This document shows positions 8,684 to 21,345 of a stretch of 64,000 nt of DNA, piece after piece. The stretch comes from Stictocephala bisonia (taxonomy: Eukaryota > Arthropoda > Insecta > Hemiptera > Membracidae): positions 2,664,730 through 2,728,729 of the forward strand of contig JAQJVL010000046.1 in NCBI GenBank assembly GCA_035578905.1, read 5' to 3'. The notes under the pieces were generated by a model that was given only the letters and a program-made list of their open reading frames with translations, was not told the DNA's origin and searched no databases. Position numbers and translations under genes: made by a program. The stretch's first letter is position 1. Each line of letters starts with the position of its first letter.

Positions 8684-10604
8684 GGTGGAGCAATATGGAA
8701 ACGATTCACAACTATTCTATGACTTCACACGTAAAAGTGAAATCTAGTACATCATCATAGTACAAAGAACACACTTTTGATGCCATTAGTGCCTTTTCAT
8801 CTTTTCAGGGGAAGGCCAACGTTGAGTTGAACGAAAGTCTTTAATGTAAGCCTAGGTCTAGTTGTCAAGCTGGAATAGTGGGGAATGTAAAGTACCACCC
8901 ACGCTCCAGGAGAAGGCCAAATATAACTTCAGGAAGAGGAGCATCACTAATAAACATAAACGTATCAAAGTAGTTGAGGCTAAAATTACTCTCCACGCAG
9001 CACGCATCTCTGGCGTGGCCCACTTTGTCTTCTCGACATTCTCAGTTGTGAACTGGGCAAAATAATCCAACGACTATTGACAATGTGTTGGCACGTCATA
9101 CAGCATTATGATGATCTGAACCATTAATGTAGATGGATCTGGGACTTTAATGGCATGAATACTAAATCTGATAAAGATAATGTTAGCCTTTATCGTTACA
9201 TTAAGCTAGGACTTAACTGACTGTTGTTTTGTTACAAAGGATAAATGATGGTCGATGTATTACAACATTGATCTCAGCACTTTGGTGGCCAGTTGTGGAG
9301 TATGGTTAGTCTGTCTGATAGAGGATTATATTGGCCTTTGAAGTTACACAAAAACCAGTAATTAATTGACTGTTGTTTTGTTACAAAGGGTAAATGATGG
9401 TCGATGTATTACAACATTGATCTCAGCACTTTGGTGGCCAGTTGTGGAGTATGGTTAGTCTGTCTGATAGAGGATTATATTGGCCTTTGAAGTTACACAA
9501 AAACCAGTAATTAATTGACTGTTGTTTTGTTACAAAGGGTAAATGATGGTCGATGTATTACAACATTGATCTCAGCACTTTGGTGGCCAGTTGTGGAGTA
9601 TGGTTAGTCTGTCTGATAGAGGATTATATTGGCCTTTGAAGTTACACAAAAACCAGTAATTAATTGACTGTTGTTTTGTCACAAAGGGTAGATAATGGTC
9701 GATGTATTACAACATTGATCTCAGCACTTTAGTGGCCTGTTATAGAGTATGGTTACTCTGTCTGATAGAGGATTATATTGGCCTTTGAAGTTACATTAAG
9801 CTAGGACTTAATTGACTGTTGTTTTGTCACAAAGGGTAGATAATGGTCGATGTATTACAACATTGATCTTAGAAATTTAGTGGCCCATTGTAGAGTATGG
9901 TTACTCTGTCTGATAGAGGATTATATTGGCCTTTGAAGTTACATTAAGCTAGGACTTAATTGACTGTTGTTTTGTCACAAAGGGTAAATGATGGTCGATG
10001 TATTACAACATTGATCTCAGCACTTTAGTGGCCCGTTGTAGAGTATAGTTACTTTTTCTGATAGAGGATTATATTGGCCTTTGAAGTTACATTAAGCTAG
10101 GACTTAACTGACTGTTGTTTTGTCAGAAAGGGTAAATGATGGTCGATGTAAAACAGTTTCTATTTTTTTACGCTCTCACACCAACTTTATTTTTTTCCTA
10201 AAGATAATTTAATTTTTTGAATTATTGTGTTTCATAAAGTATAATTTTTATCATCAGAATAATTTAGTTAAAATCATTAAATAGCGGAGAAATAATATCG
10301 TTCAAATTAGTTACTTTGAAATTCAAATGACCGCTACTCTGGAAAGGATAAACCTTTCGAAGTCCGGTTTGCTGCAATTAATTTCTATTGAATAGACCTT
10401 TAATTTGATAACAAAAACTCGATCTAGGCTTATATTAAAGATTTTCATTTAACTCCAGGTGGGCCTTCCCCCTGAAAAAATGAAACGTCGTTAATGGCGT
10501 CAAATAGTGTGTTCTTTGTAACTATAATGATGTACAAGATTTCACTTTTAACATTGAAGTCGTAGAAAAGTTGTAAAAGTGTTTCCATACTTTTCGCCCT
10601 GTTT
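8684..10604. mobile_element. TIR transposon carrying the right foldback arm
   Basis: The left end starts CAGGGTGGAGCAATATGGAA. The reverse complement of the right end starts CAGGGCGAAAAGTATGGAAA, and the ends stay alignable for about 175 bp (GTGAAATCT, TACATCAT, AAAGAACACAC and AGCCTAG in both). A TA precedes the left end. I see no clear TA on the right. The 36275-36706 element is a related short copy. The interior (8868-10150) is the tandem-unit arm. No transposase is visible. Confidence 0.65.
8868..10150 (-). repeat. right arm of a foldback structure, with 148-150-bp tandem units
   Basis: Starts with TGTCAAGCTGGA, the inverse of the left-arm end at 8391. It runs through the shared single-copy part into six to seven tandem units marked by GGTCGATGTATTACAAC (about 9251, 9400, 9550, 9698, 9846, 9994 and a last partial at 10142). 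Two unit subtypes are visible: those carrying ACACAAAAACCAGTAATTA and those carrying ACATTAAGCTAGGACTTA. Confidence 0.92.
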
Positions 10605-10679
10605 GTTGTTTACATATTATATGCCTACTGTCTAATAATTTCTTAATATTCTTATAATTTGAAAGGAATTATTAATTTG

Positions 10680-10785
10680 CTACAATTGGTTAGGATGGGT
10701 TAGGTTAAGTTAAGTTAGATTAGGTTTCGTTAGGTTTCTGTTATGTAAGGTTAGGTATTAACCCACCCATACACTTACATTGGTA
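10680..10785 (+). repeat. TTAGGTT-like stretch joined to a minisatellite fragment
   Basis: Degenerate TTAGGTTAAGTTAAGTTAG sequence is followed by ATTAACCCACCCATACACTT and ACATTGGTAC, an isolated unit of the CCCACCCATACAC family. Confidence 0.7.
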
Positions 10786-11221
10786 CTAATAAAAATTCAT
10801 TATGGTATTTACAAAATAATATCACTTTCTTTATATAAATTTGAAAAGATTAGTTAGAAATCACTTTTAGATTAAATTCGTCTATTATAACTTACTAATA
10901 TTAAAATGTAAATATTATAATATTATTACATATGTCGTATGTAGATTTAACATTTATTTATAAAAATGAATTTTAATTAATATATATATACCAATATAAA
11001 AATGTTTAATTTATTATAAAAATGTCTAAAGAACTTTATCAGACGAGTGAGATCGTTTGATCGTTTCAATTTTATTTACTTTTTTTGTTTTATTTATTTC
11101 AATTTATTAAAATATAATATGTATTTGTATCTATGAGTGTATATTTTGAGAATGTTGCAGAGTAAAAAAAAATCTCCATCTTTATTAGTTTTATTAATAC
11201 CAAGAGAAAATATAAATATAA

Positions 11222-11257
<36 letters not shown>

Positions 11258-11759
11258 TATTTCTAGCTGTGAAGGAGTTAAAGCAATAACTACTTCCTCT
11301 AAATAGAGAAAACAATTAGTGTTCCTCCAATTGAGCCTTTGACTTAGTTGGATTATCACGTAATAACTCTGTCCTTCCCTTCTGCAATCCTCCCATAGAT
11401 GGGGAATTTATTAATTGCATTGTAGTTTCAGAAATATAATATTTCAGCAAAAGTAGGTTAGTGGACAAAATACAATTTTTATTGGCCTTAGGTCCTCAAA
11501 TTGAAGCAATTTTAGATATAATACTAAAGTTTTGCTACTAACTCGAAATCAACCTTTGATTTAGAAAAATTCACGCTGGATGTTGACCTACACTGAATAC
11601 TTTGACCTGTAAAAATAACAATTATTATTTCAGTTTCATTAATCATACGAATTAATTTTAAACATTATCTCATACAAGTAAACGTCCATCCAGTTTTAAA
11701 ACAGCAGTAGTAAATCATAACAAACATACTAGTGGTATAGTGATCAAAGTAAGGTCTTC
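10786..11759. other. AT-rich spacer with a (TA)n microsatellite
   Basis: A TA dinucleotide run lies at about 11226-11256. No gene is seen. Confidence 0.6.
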
Positions 11760-13260
11760 CTTAGACACACGATGTTTATCTTTACGTCAGCTCACATACG
11801 GTAACTAAACTTTGATTGCACTCTCATCCACCCACACACGCACGATGTTGACCACCTTTATGTCAACTCACATACGGTAACTAATCTTTGGTTGCTCTCT
11901 CTTCCATCCACACAGGCACGATGTTGACCACCTTTACGTCAGCTCACATAATGTTACTAAAACATTGATTGCTCTCTCATCCATCCATCACGCACGATGT
12001 TGATCACCTTTACAAAACATTGATTGCTCTCTCATCCATCCATCACGCACGATGTTGATCACCTTTACAAAACATTGATTGCTCTCTCATCCATCCACAC
12101 AGGCACGATGTTGACCACCTTTACGTCAGCTATCATACAGTAACTAATCTTTCATTGCTCTCTCATCCATCCATCACGCACGATGTTGATCACCTTTACA
12201 AAACATTGATTGCTCTCTCATCCATCCATCACGCACGATGTTGATCACCTTTACAAAACATTGATTACTCTCTCATCCATCCACACACACGCGATGTTGA
12301 CCACCCTTACGTCAGCTATCATACGGTAACTAATCTTTCATTGCACTCTCATCCATCCACACATGCACTATGTTGACCACCTTTATGTCAGCTCACATAC
12401 GGTAACTAATCATTGATTGCTCTCTCTTCCATCCACACAGGCACGATGTTGACCACCTTTACGTCAGCTCACATAATGTTACTAAAACATTGATTGCTCT
12501 CTCATCCATCCATCACGCACGATGTTGATCACCTTTACAAAACATTGATTGCTCTCTCATCCATCCACACAGGCACGATGTTGACCACCTTTACGTCAGC
12601 TATCATACAGTAACTAATCTTTCATTGCTCTCTCATCCATCCATTACGCACGATGTTGATCACCTTTACAAAACATTGATTGCTCTCTCATCCATCCATC
12701 ACGCACGATGTTGATCACCTTTACAAAACATTGATTGCTCTCTCATCCATCCACACACACACGATGTTGACCACCTTTACGTCAGCTATCAAACGGTAAC
12801 TAATCTTTCATTGCACTCTCATCCATCCACAAACGCACTATGTTGACCACCTTTATGTCAGCTCACATACGGTAACTAATATTTGATTTCTCTCTCTTCC
12901 ATCCACACAGGCACGATGTTGACCACCTTTACGTCAGCTATCATACGGTAACCAATCTTTCATTGCACTCTCATTCATCCACACACACACACACTATGTT
13001 GACCACCTTTATGTCAGCTCACATACGGTGACTAAATCTTTGATTGCTCTCTCTTCCATCCACACCGGAACGATGTTGACCACCTTTACATCAGTTCACA
13101 TAATGTTTTCTAAAACATTGATTGCTCTCTCATCCATCCATCACGCACGATGTTGATCACCTTTACGTCAGCACACATAATGGTACTAAAACATTGATTG
13201 CTCTCTCATCCATCCACACACGTAAAATATTGACCACCTTTATGTCAGCTTACAGAACTA
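11760..13260 (+). repeat. composite minisatellite, about 80-bp and 55-bp units
   Basis: Long units contain ATCCACACAGGCACGATGTT, GACCACCTTTACGTCAGCT and CATACGGTAACTAATCTT. Short units contain CATCACGCACGATGTTGATC and ACCTTTACAAAACATTGATT. The short unit is a deletion form of the long one lacking the CGTCAGCTCACATACGG part. They alternate in blocks of two or three. Confidence 0.92.
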
Positions 13261-13650
13261 AAACTTTAATTGCCTTCAAATTCACCCATACCCGTTCGAT
13301 GGTGATACTCTTAATATTATCTCACATAGCTAAAGGTTTAATTGCCTTATCATCCACCCACACACGCACGCCGTAGGCCGTCTTAATGTCATCTCAAATA
13401 GCTAAAAGTTTGATTGCCTTATCATCCACCCACACACGCATGCTGTAGGCCGTCTTAATGTCATCTCAAATAGCTAAAAGTTTGATTGCCTTATCATCCA
13501 CCCACACACGCACGCTGTAGGCCGTCTTAATGTTATGTCACATAGCTAAAAGTTTGATTGTCTTATCATCCATCCACACACGCAAGATGTTGACCACCTT
13601 TATGTCAGCTCACATAACTACAATTTTTATTGTGAGGTAGATAGAGACGC
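13261..13650 (+). repeat. related minisatellite, about 70-bp units
   Basis: Units contain ATAGCTAAAAGTTTGATTG, CCTTATCATCCACCCACACA and GTAGGCCGTCTTAATG. They are derived from the neighbouring array (same ATCCACCCACACACGCA core) but have switched to a different spacer. Confidence 0.85.
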
Positions 13651-15000
13651 CTTCCTATCTACCTTACATGCGTAAGATGTTGATGGCTTAACATTGACGA
13701 AGTATATATTCGATGGACAGTTCTGCCCTGTGTTTCATAGTCTAAACATTCCTTGTCATAATAACATAACTGGCTTAGAGTTGTGCATTATTTCAAATTA
13801 AACGAGTTACTTCGTCTACCCAACTATAAAATCGATTCAGTATAAACCATTTCATCCAATGAGGGGCCAACCCGATTGCACGACTTTTTTTAAATCGGTG
13901 CAAAAATATATTCACTTATTTCATCCATCAAAATATTGCCTAGTTGTTGGTTTAGCATATACTTATTTAAATAGATAGCTTTGAGAAGTGATTTTACAAG
14001 ATCTCAACTAACCTTCTATCGGCGGAGGTCTTGCAAATATGTTTACTTCTGACTTTGCCTCTCAAGAAAAATGTCAAAGTATCTCGGTTATTTTTTGCTC
14101 GTTTCTAACTTTTTGATGCTGATATTGGTAATAATATCTTAAAAACCATGTTATTAGTATATATTTAATTTTTATCGTTTTCCCGCAATTTCCGTTTAAA
14201 AATGTAAAATGGCCGCCATTTTGAAATTTTATATTGGATCAAGATGATTTTTTTTCTAGAATAGGTCTATAGTATATTAACATGTATAGAGAGTTTCATA
14301 AAGATCAGTTGAACCGACTCAGGGATACAAATTATTTTGTGGAAGAAAACAAAATGGCGGATGTCTGGTAAACGAAGCGTTTTTGAAAAAAAAATTATTC
14401 TTGGTTTTCGGGACACTCTGTATTTTCTTTAAAAATATTTTACTCAGTATCTATACGGGGCGAGAGTCTTGAACAATCAAAGTATGCCTAATTAAGGGTC
14501 TTTTCATATACATCGTATTAAATACTCATTCCATCAACTAAAAATTACAATGGACCCTTAGGACAAAAATTCAGAAATTTTTCGATACTTTAATTTTACA
14601 ATTCATTGTATGACACCATAAATAACTTACTAAAAATTTAAATTCTTATCCTGACATAAATTTGTATTACAAATCTAACATATTTGTGTAGTTAATATCT
14701 CTAAACAGCTTCAAAATCAGTGGTTGCACTGCCATTTTGATTTTGTCACCGTAACAACAATAAATAATTAAAATATATTTATATGTTATAAAAGCAGTAC
14801 AAATATACCAAACTTACAAAATCCAGCTTATTACAGATAGGAATTAATCCAGCTTTCCCCAGAAATAGTAAGATTTTCTTCAACAAGCCAAATTTAGTGA
14901 TCAGGTATAATGTATAAGTATTAAGTGTATTTTATCATTCTCATACAAAACTTAAACATTTTTTCAGCTTTTTCTGTGTAATTAAAAAGAAACATTTTAC
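13651..15000. other. AT-rich, no gene; one TIR-like end
   Basis: 14409-14424 (CGGGACACTCTGTATT) looks like the right end of a CAGGGTGTCCC-type MITE, and an AAATGGCCGCCATTTTG palindrome at 14207-14223 is typical of such elements. I found no matching left end, so the boundary is unknown. Confidence 0.4.
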
Positions 15001-15003
15001 ATA

Positions 15004-15235
15004 TGGAGAGCCAGTGGTTGAGCCAGCTGAGTCGTCAGGACTGAGTACCAAACATAGAGATAGCGATGGTTCGAATCCTGGCTTTGACTGTAGTTTTTTC
15101 AGTAATATTCACCTTCTACTGTACTGGTTCTCCCCCTTACTCTGACTGAATAAGTTCCTCGCACAGATCAACAGTCTATGGGGAAGGGGCAAAATAAGTG
15201 GAGCTCGGTCTCTCCTTTTTTTCTTAAAAAAATTT
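15004..15235 (+). repeat. tRNA-derived SINE-like element
   Basis: A head with A-box-like CCAGTGGTTGAGC is followed about 50 bp later by a perfect B box, GGTTCGAATCC (15069-15079), and then about 150 bp of tail. The tail includes GTTCCTCGCACAGATC, found inverted at 5999-6014. Long gaps in the cloverleaf argue against a functional tRNA. Confidence 0.5.
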
Positions 15236-15302
15236 AGTAATAATTTTGTTACTTTGTTAGAATTAATTACAATCTTGCCATAATTAAATTAAAAGTTGTT
15301 AA

Positions 15303-15560
15303 CATGATGGCTCAGTGGCTAAAGTTTCTACCGGTGGCGAGCTGTGTCTAAAGTTCGAATCCTCAACTGAGCTAACGGTCGGTACTTCACTTGTTAAATA
15401 AGGTTCACGCACATTCCTGCAGGCCCTTGTACTAGACTGGGAAATATAGACCTGGATATTCTGTCTTGTTTTTACTTAATGTGTGTAAAAAGATGCGTGT
15501 AAAAAGATGTGTGTAAAAAACCTGGATCCTTGTCAGGTTAATAGAGTGCAGAGGCTGTCG
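15303..15560 (+). repeat. second tRNA-derived SINE-like element
   Basis: TGGCTCAGTGGCTAAAG (A box) and AGTTCGAATCC (B box, about 15352) are about 45 bp apart, followed by a tail with GTGTGTAAAAAGATG repeats. It is the same general type as the preceding element but with a different sequence. Confidence 0.5.
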
Positions 15561-15974
15561 ACCAGGTTAGTTTTAATCCAACCAGGCAGGTCGATCACGC
15601 GTATCCAAATTTAACAGTTATTTTTAAACAAATTTTTTCCAAACAAATTGCATTTGATCAAGAATGAGTTTGCGCGTTGTATTTACATTGCAAATTCCTA
15701 ATTAGTTTTATAAAAACGGTGTTAAAATGTTTAGTTTTAAGTTTTTATTTTCATCTATTTTTAAAAACTATGCGTATGTATTCATAATATCAAAAGTGGA
15801 TCCAATGCGCAGTATGATAACGTTAAAAATGACACCTCATACACAATTTTGATTAGTAAATAACTAGAAACTATTGATTAAAAAATAACATTATTCTTAC
15901 AAAGAATTTTCATTACAACATGGCGTCAGTCTCCCAACTTCACATGATCATAAATATGGTCGTTTTTATATAAT
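15561..15974. other. no gene seen
   Basis: AT-rich with no recognisable feature. Confidence 0.4.
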
Positions 15975-16345
15975 TTCATCTAATCTCATCTCATTGTCTC
16001 ATTTCATCTCTGTCATGTCATCTCATCTCATTTAATCTCATCTCATGGTCTCATTTTATCTCATTTCATTTCATGTCATATCGTCTCATTTAATCTAATC
16101 TCATTTCATCTCATTATCTCATGTAATTTCATGTCATGTCGTCTCATCTCATTATCTAATGTAGTCTCATGTTATGTCATCTCATTATTTTATGTAATCT
16201 AATGCCATGTCATCTCATTATCTTATGTACAGATTATCTTATGTAATCTGATGCCATGTCGTCTCATCTCATTATATCATGTCATCTCATCTCATTATCT
16301 CATGTCATACCATCTGATCTCATCTCATTTCTTCGCATGTCATTT
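15975..16345 (+). repeat. degenerate CTCAT/TCATG simple repeat
   Basis: Loose pentanucleotide array (ATCTCATCTCATTTAATCTC), with TCATGTCATG and TTATCTCATG variants. Confidence 0.9.
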
Positions 16346-16349
16346 CATT

Positions 16350-16844
16350 TTACTCTGTACCAATAATACAAGAACATTCACATAAATGCTTGATACATTC
16401 CGTAAATGTAAACATTTCATAAAAATTACATACAAAATCACTGTCAATATCTCTTTGACCACATAAAATGGCAGGTGTCTGAGCGCTGGCTATGCAACCA
16501 CCTTCCCCGTCTTTGTTCCTCAGAGATTGGCTTATCACAATTTTCCTCTTCATTAATTTACCATTGTTCCCAGTGAGGTGGCTATTGTCGAGGCACCGCC
16601 AACCTAGGCTGAGGACATGCCAGTCATCACACCTCAATAACATCAATATTCTCTGTGACAACAATATATTTTCCCCTATTTTGTTGGATAAAACACCAAT
16701 TATGGATTTTTTTCTGGGAAAATTGTTCGTTAGAAAGTAAATTGAATTTCTTTTACTAATGAGTAAATAAAAATATTTAACACGTTCATTTTTAGTAAAG
16801 CTTTTTATGAATCTATGCAGCCAGCAACAATCTTCTAAAACCAT
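16350..16844 (-). other. unrecognised 164-codon open frame
   Basis: This is the longest minus-strand open frame outside repeats and element relics. It contains KRKIVISQSLRNKDGEGG and ends CIKHLCECSCIIGTE. I see no signal peptide, no splice-site-bounded structure and no family motif. Composition is ordinary AT-rich insect sequence. It may be random or part of an old element; a real gene cannot be excluded. Confidence 0.15.
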
Positions 16845-17306
16845 TAGAAATCCACAAAAACACTTTATTAGAATAATTTTGCTAGAATCTAAGCGTAAAC
16901 CTTACTTACCACTCTTTTTTTTTAAATACCTCCGTTGAAACACATCTTAATTTTTTTCATTTTTGAAGGTTCTTAAAACATTTTTCGTTCGAAGTGGAAA
17001 TTACGAAAAGCAATTTCAATTTTATACCCAAGCTGCTTCAAAGTTTATTTTCATCAAATCCAAGGTAACCATATAATTTATCTAAATTTGTTTTTAATTT
17101 CTAGATCCACATATATTTAATAAATTACCAGAAAACTAAAGAATGCCAAAAATGTCAATTTATTTCAAGTAAAATTAAATAAAGATGTGGTATTGACGAT
17201 TTACTTACGATACCACGATACATTTATTTCTATGTTTATAAATCTCTAAATTGTTTTACAAGTTATATTTGTATTTAAATTTGATTTTTTTTATCGCCTA
17301 TATTTT

Positions 17307-18145
17307 TTAAGCCGGCCACACTCTACCGAGCCGAGCGTCGAACCGAACATCGCCTCGTAACATTTTGGCCGAACCACAACTCTGGTTAAGTAAATCGACT
17401 ACAGATCACGTGCTTCAATTCAATTTCAAGTGCTGTGTTGTTGTATTGTATTTTGTATAGATGTTCTATGGTTTAACAATTTCTACATGGCTACTTCAGA
17501 AACAATAGCAGCGGTTGCATACACTTATCTTCATTTAGCAACAATTATGAAAAGGAAAGGAATGAAAGAAGTTGTTGCCAAGAAATTGTTCTGCAAAGAA
17601 GAAATGGTGGTACAGTATTACGATGACTCTGAAGTTTCAGTATGTAAGCGAAATATACAATAACTTTACCCGCATGTCACAAAAAGAGATCTAAATCCCA
17701 CAAGAGATCGGCTTTTGTAACCCACGATAGTTAGTATGTATCTTCTTCACTGCACTCCATTGTTGGACTTATTACAATTACTGTAAGCCTATTAAAACTA
17801 CACTTAAATTATTACAACAAATAAAAAGTTGACTAATAAACAACACACACATTAAACCATAAGTGCTAGACGTAGCTTGATGCACTGATTCATTATTTTT
17901 AGGGAAGGAAGTTACAGGACGATGTTACGAACCTGTCACACATACCGAGCCCGAGCCGAGCGCCGAGTCGTACGAGTCGTAACATTCCTTTGATGAGTCG
18001 GGGAAAATCCGACAACTGATGTTTAGGGGCTCTGCACACCCAAATGCTCGCCACGACGCTCGGTTTGGCGCTCGGATGCACTACACTACCGTAACATGTG
18101 TTACGGTTCGGCGCTCGGCTTGGTAGTGTGTGGCGGGATTTCTTA
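17307..18145. mobile_element. TIR DNA transposon with TTAA flanks
   Basis: The left end reads CCGGCCACACTCTACCGAGC at 17312 and continues CGAGCGTCGAACCG. The reverse complement of the right end (18137) reads CCCGCCACACACTACCAAGC and continues CGAGCGCCGAACCG, so the TIR is about 38 bp. TTAA lies at 17307-17310 and at about 18143-18146, a few bases outside, which would fit a TTAA-target superfamily such as Kolobok or piggyBac, but the offset leaves this open. A third TIR-like CCGAGCCGAGCGCCGAG lies inside at 17950-17966. The short open frame 17430-17663 (TSETIAAVAYTYLHLATIM) may be a relic of an element protein; its family is not settled. Confidence 0.6.
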
Positions 18146-19014
18146 AAGTAAATATAACCCCTGTTTATCCCCTTTTTTGGTACCCCTACAAAGTAATGAC
18201 ACTGCAGTGGGCCGCTAAGTTTTACTAGTTCATTTTAGACTGTCTAGTGTAAAACTTTATGTTTACATATTTTGCTCTTTTCGTTTCTACTTGACACGGC
18301 AAGTTATTCCAAGTTTGAGAATTGATATATTGTAATGGGTTCTTTACTTGGGAAGTGAAGTCAGTACCTTTAGATACTAATGGAATCAAGAATCCGTTAT
18401 ATCCATATAGTCCGGTTGGCCGGGAGCCACCAAATTTGGCTTGCTGCCTATAGGGTTGTTTATAGAACTCGTTCCCACGATATCCTCCGTGATCATTTGC
18501 TGAATTACAAGTTCCTAGCGATACACGCACATCTCATGTTCTCCCCCTCTCTTTGTCCCTATCTCGATCACTTTCACCGCAATCAATTTTTACGACATTG
18601 ATTGCGATATCATTAGATTGAGAAATAACATTACCTACAGTCGGCACAAAAATTATGTGTAGGCCCCTACCCGAGTTTGAAGGTTGTTTACTAAGAGGCA
18701 TACGAAAAATCCAATCACACCATTGTTTTCCTCGGATCATTGTTCGTTATGACGTAGGCATGTTTTTAAATTATATTATAAGTTTTAATAATTTTTATCC
18801 TAGTTGAAACAAAAAAAGTACCGTAATTTGAACTAGTTTTCACTGCATTAACTTTAAACTTTTATTACTAAACCCTCCTTAATGCATTTTAATACGTAAT
18901 TGACGCGACTATTTTCTATAAGTTTTATAAATTTCAAAATGTTAATTTTTCTACAAAAAAAATTCTTATCGATTTCCCGACACAACGTTTCATGCTGCTA
19001 GAGTTCGTACAGTT
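18146..19014. other. no gene recognised
   Basis: Short overlapping open frames at 18225-18740 on both strands have no recognisable motifs. Confidence 0.35.
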
Positions 19015-21335
19015 AATTTAATTTACCACGTTGTTATCCTTATCAAATGTATAGGTACGATACATTAATTTACTATGTCACGTTGTAATCCGTATGAAAC
19101 GTATAGATACGATACATTAATTTACTTTGTCACGTTGTAATCCGTATGAAATGTATAAGTACGATACATTAATTTACTTTGTTACGTTGTAATACTTATA
19201 AAATCTATAAGTACGATACATTAATTTACTTTGTTACGTTGTAATCCTTATTAAATGTATAGCTACGATACATTAATTTACTTTGTTACGTTGTAATACT
19301 TATTAAATGTATAGCTACGATACATTAATTTACTTTGTTACGTTGTAATACTTATTAAATGTATAGCTACGATACATTAATTTACTTTGTTACGTTGTAA
19401 TACTTATTAAATGTATAGCTACGATACATTAATTTACTTTGTTACGTTGTAATACTCATTAAATGTATAGCTACGATACATTAATTTACTTTGTTACGTT
19501 GTAATACTCATTAAATGTATAGCTACGATACATTAATTTACTTTGTTACGTTGTAATACTCATTAAATGTATAGTTACGATACATTAATTTACTTTGTTA
19601 CGTTGTAATACTTATTAAATGTATAGCTACGATACATTAATTTACTTTGTTACGTTGTAATACTTATTAAATGTATAGCTACGATACATTAATTTACTTT
19701 GTTACGTTGTAATACTTATTAAATGTATAGCTACGATACATTAATTTACTTTGTTACGTTGTAATACTTATTAAATGTATAGCTACGATACATTAATTTA
19801 CTTTGTTACGTTGTAATACTTATGAAATCCATAAGTATGCTACATTAATTTACTTTGTTACAGTGTATTACTTATTAAATGTATAGCTACGATACATTAA
19901 TTTACTTTGTTACGTTGTAATACTTATTAAATGTATAGCCACGATACATTAATTTACTTTGTTACGTTGTAATACTTATTAAATGTATAGCCACGATACA
20001 TTAATTTACTTTGTTACGTTGTAATACTTATTAAATGTATAGCCACGATACATTAATTTACTTTGTTACGTTGTAATACTTATTAAATGTATAGCCACGA
20101 TACATTAATTTCCTTTGTTACGTTGTAATACTTATTAAATGTATAGCCACGATACATTAATTTACTTTGTTACGTTGTAATACTTATTAAATGTATAGCC
20201 ACGATACATTAATTTACTTTGTTACGTGGTAATACTCATTAAATGTATAGCCACGATACATTAATTTACTTCGTTACGTTGTAATACTCATTAAATGTAT
20301 AGCCACGATACATTAATTTACTTCGTTACGTTGTAATACTCATTAAATGTATAGCCACGATACATTAATTTACTTCGTTACGTTGTAATACTTATTAAAT
20401 GTATAGCCACGATACATTAATTTACTTTGTTACGTTGTAATACTCATTAAATGTATAGCTACGATACATTAATTTACTTTGTTACGTTGTAATACTCATT
20501 AAATGTATAGCTTCGATACATTAATTTACTTTGTTACGTTGTAATACTCATTAAATGTATAGCTACGATACATTAATTTACTTTGTTACGTTGTAATACT
20601 CATTAAATGTATAGCTACGATACATTAATTTACTTTGTTACGTTGTAATACTTATTAAATGTATAGCTACGATACATTAATTTACTTTGTTACGTTGTAA
20701 TACTTATTAAATGTATAGCTACGATACATTAATTTACTTTGTTACGTTGTAATACTTATTAAATGTATAGCTACGATACATTAATTTACTTTGTTACGTT
20801 GTAATACTCATTAAATGTATAGCTACGATACATTAATTTACTTTGTTACGTTGTAATACTTATTAAATGTATAGCCACGATACATTAATTTACTTTGTTA
20901 CGTTGTAATACTTATTAAATGTATAGCCACGATACATTAATTTACTTTGTTACGTTGTAATACTTATTAAATGTATAGCCACGATACATTAATTTACTTT
21001 GTTACGTTGTAATACTTATTAAATGTATAGCCACGATACATTAATTTACTTTGTTACGTTGTAATAATTATTAAATGTATAGCCACGATACATTAATTTA
21101 CTTTGTTACGTTGTAATACTCATTAAATGTATAGTCACGATACATTAATTTACTTTGTTACGTTGTAATACTCATTAAATGTATAGCCACGATACATTAA
21201 TTTACTTTGTTACGTTGTAATACTTATTAAATGTATAGCTACGATACATTTATTTACTTTGTTACGTTGTAATACTTATTAAATGTATAGCTACGATACA
21301 TTAATTTACTTTGTTACGTTGTAATACTTGTAACA
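19015..21335 (+). repeat. 52-bp satellite array, about 44 copies
   Basis: The unit joins TACGATACATTAATTTACTT, TGTTACGTTGTAATACTTAT and TAAATGTATAGC. Diagnostic variants (GCTACG or GCCACG, CTTATT or CTCATT, ACTTTG or ACTTCG) occur in blocks. The first four or so copies (19015-19240) are more diverged, as expected at an array edge, and one divergent copy lies at about 19810-19865. The right edge stops at a LINE fragment. Confidence 0.97.
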
Positions 21336-21345
21336 AAGTATATCC

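Noticed and set aside
8175..9070. Two nearly identical frames starting MDYFAQFTTENVE, facing each other
   Set aside because: They are inverted copies within the foldback arms; the opposite strand is equally open and no family is recognisable.
15004..15100. Functional tRNA gene
   Set aside because: The B box is good, but no cloverleaf stems or anticodon arm form with normal spacing; a SINE head is more likely.
19015..21335. CRISPR array or origin iterons
   Set aside because: Contiguous 52-bp satellite without spacers, in insect-like DNA.
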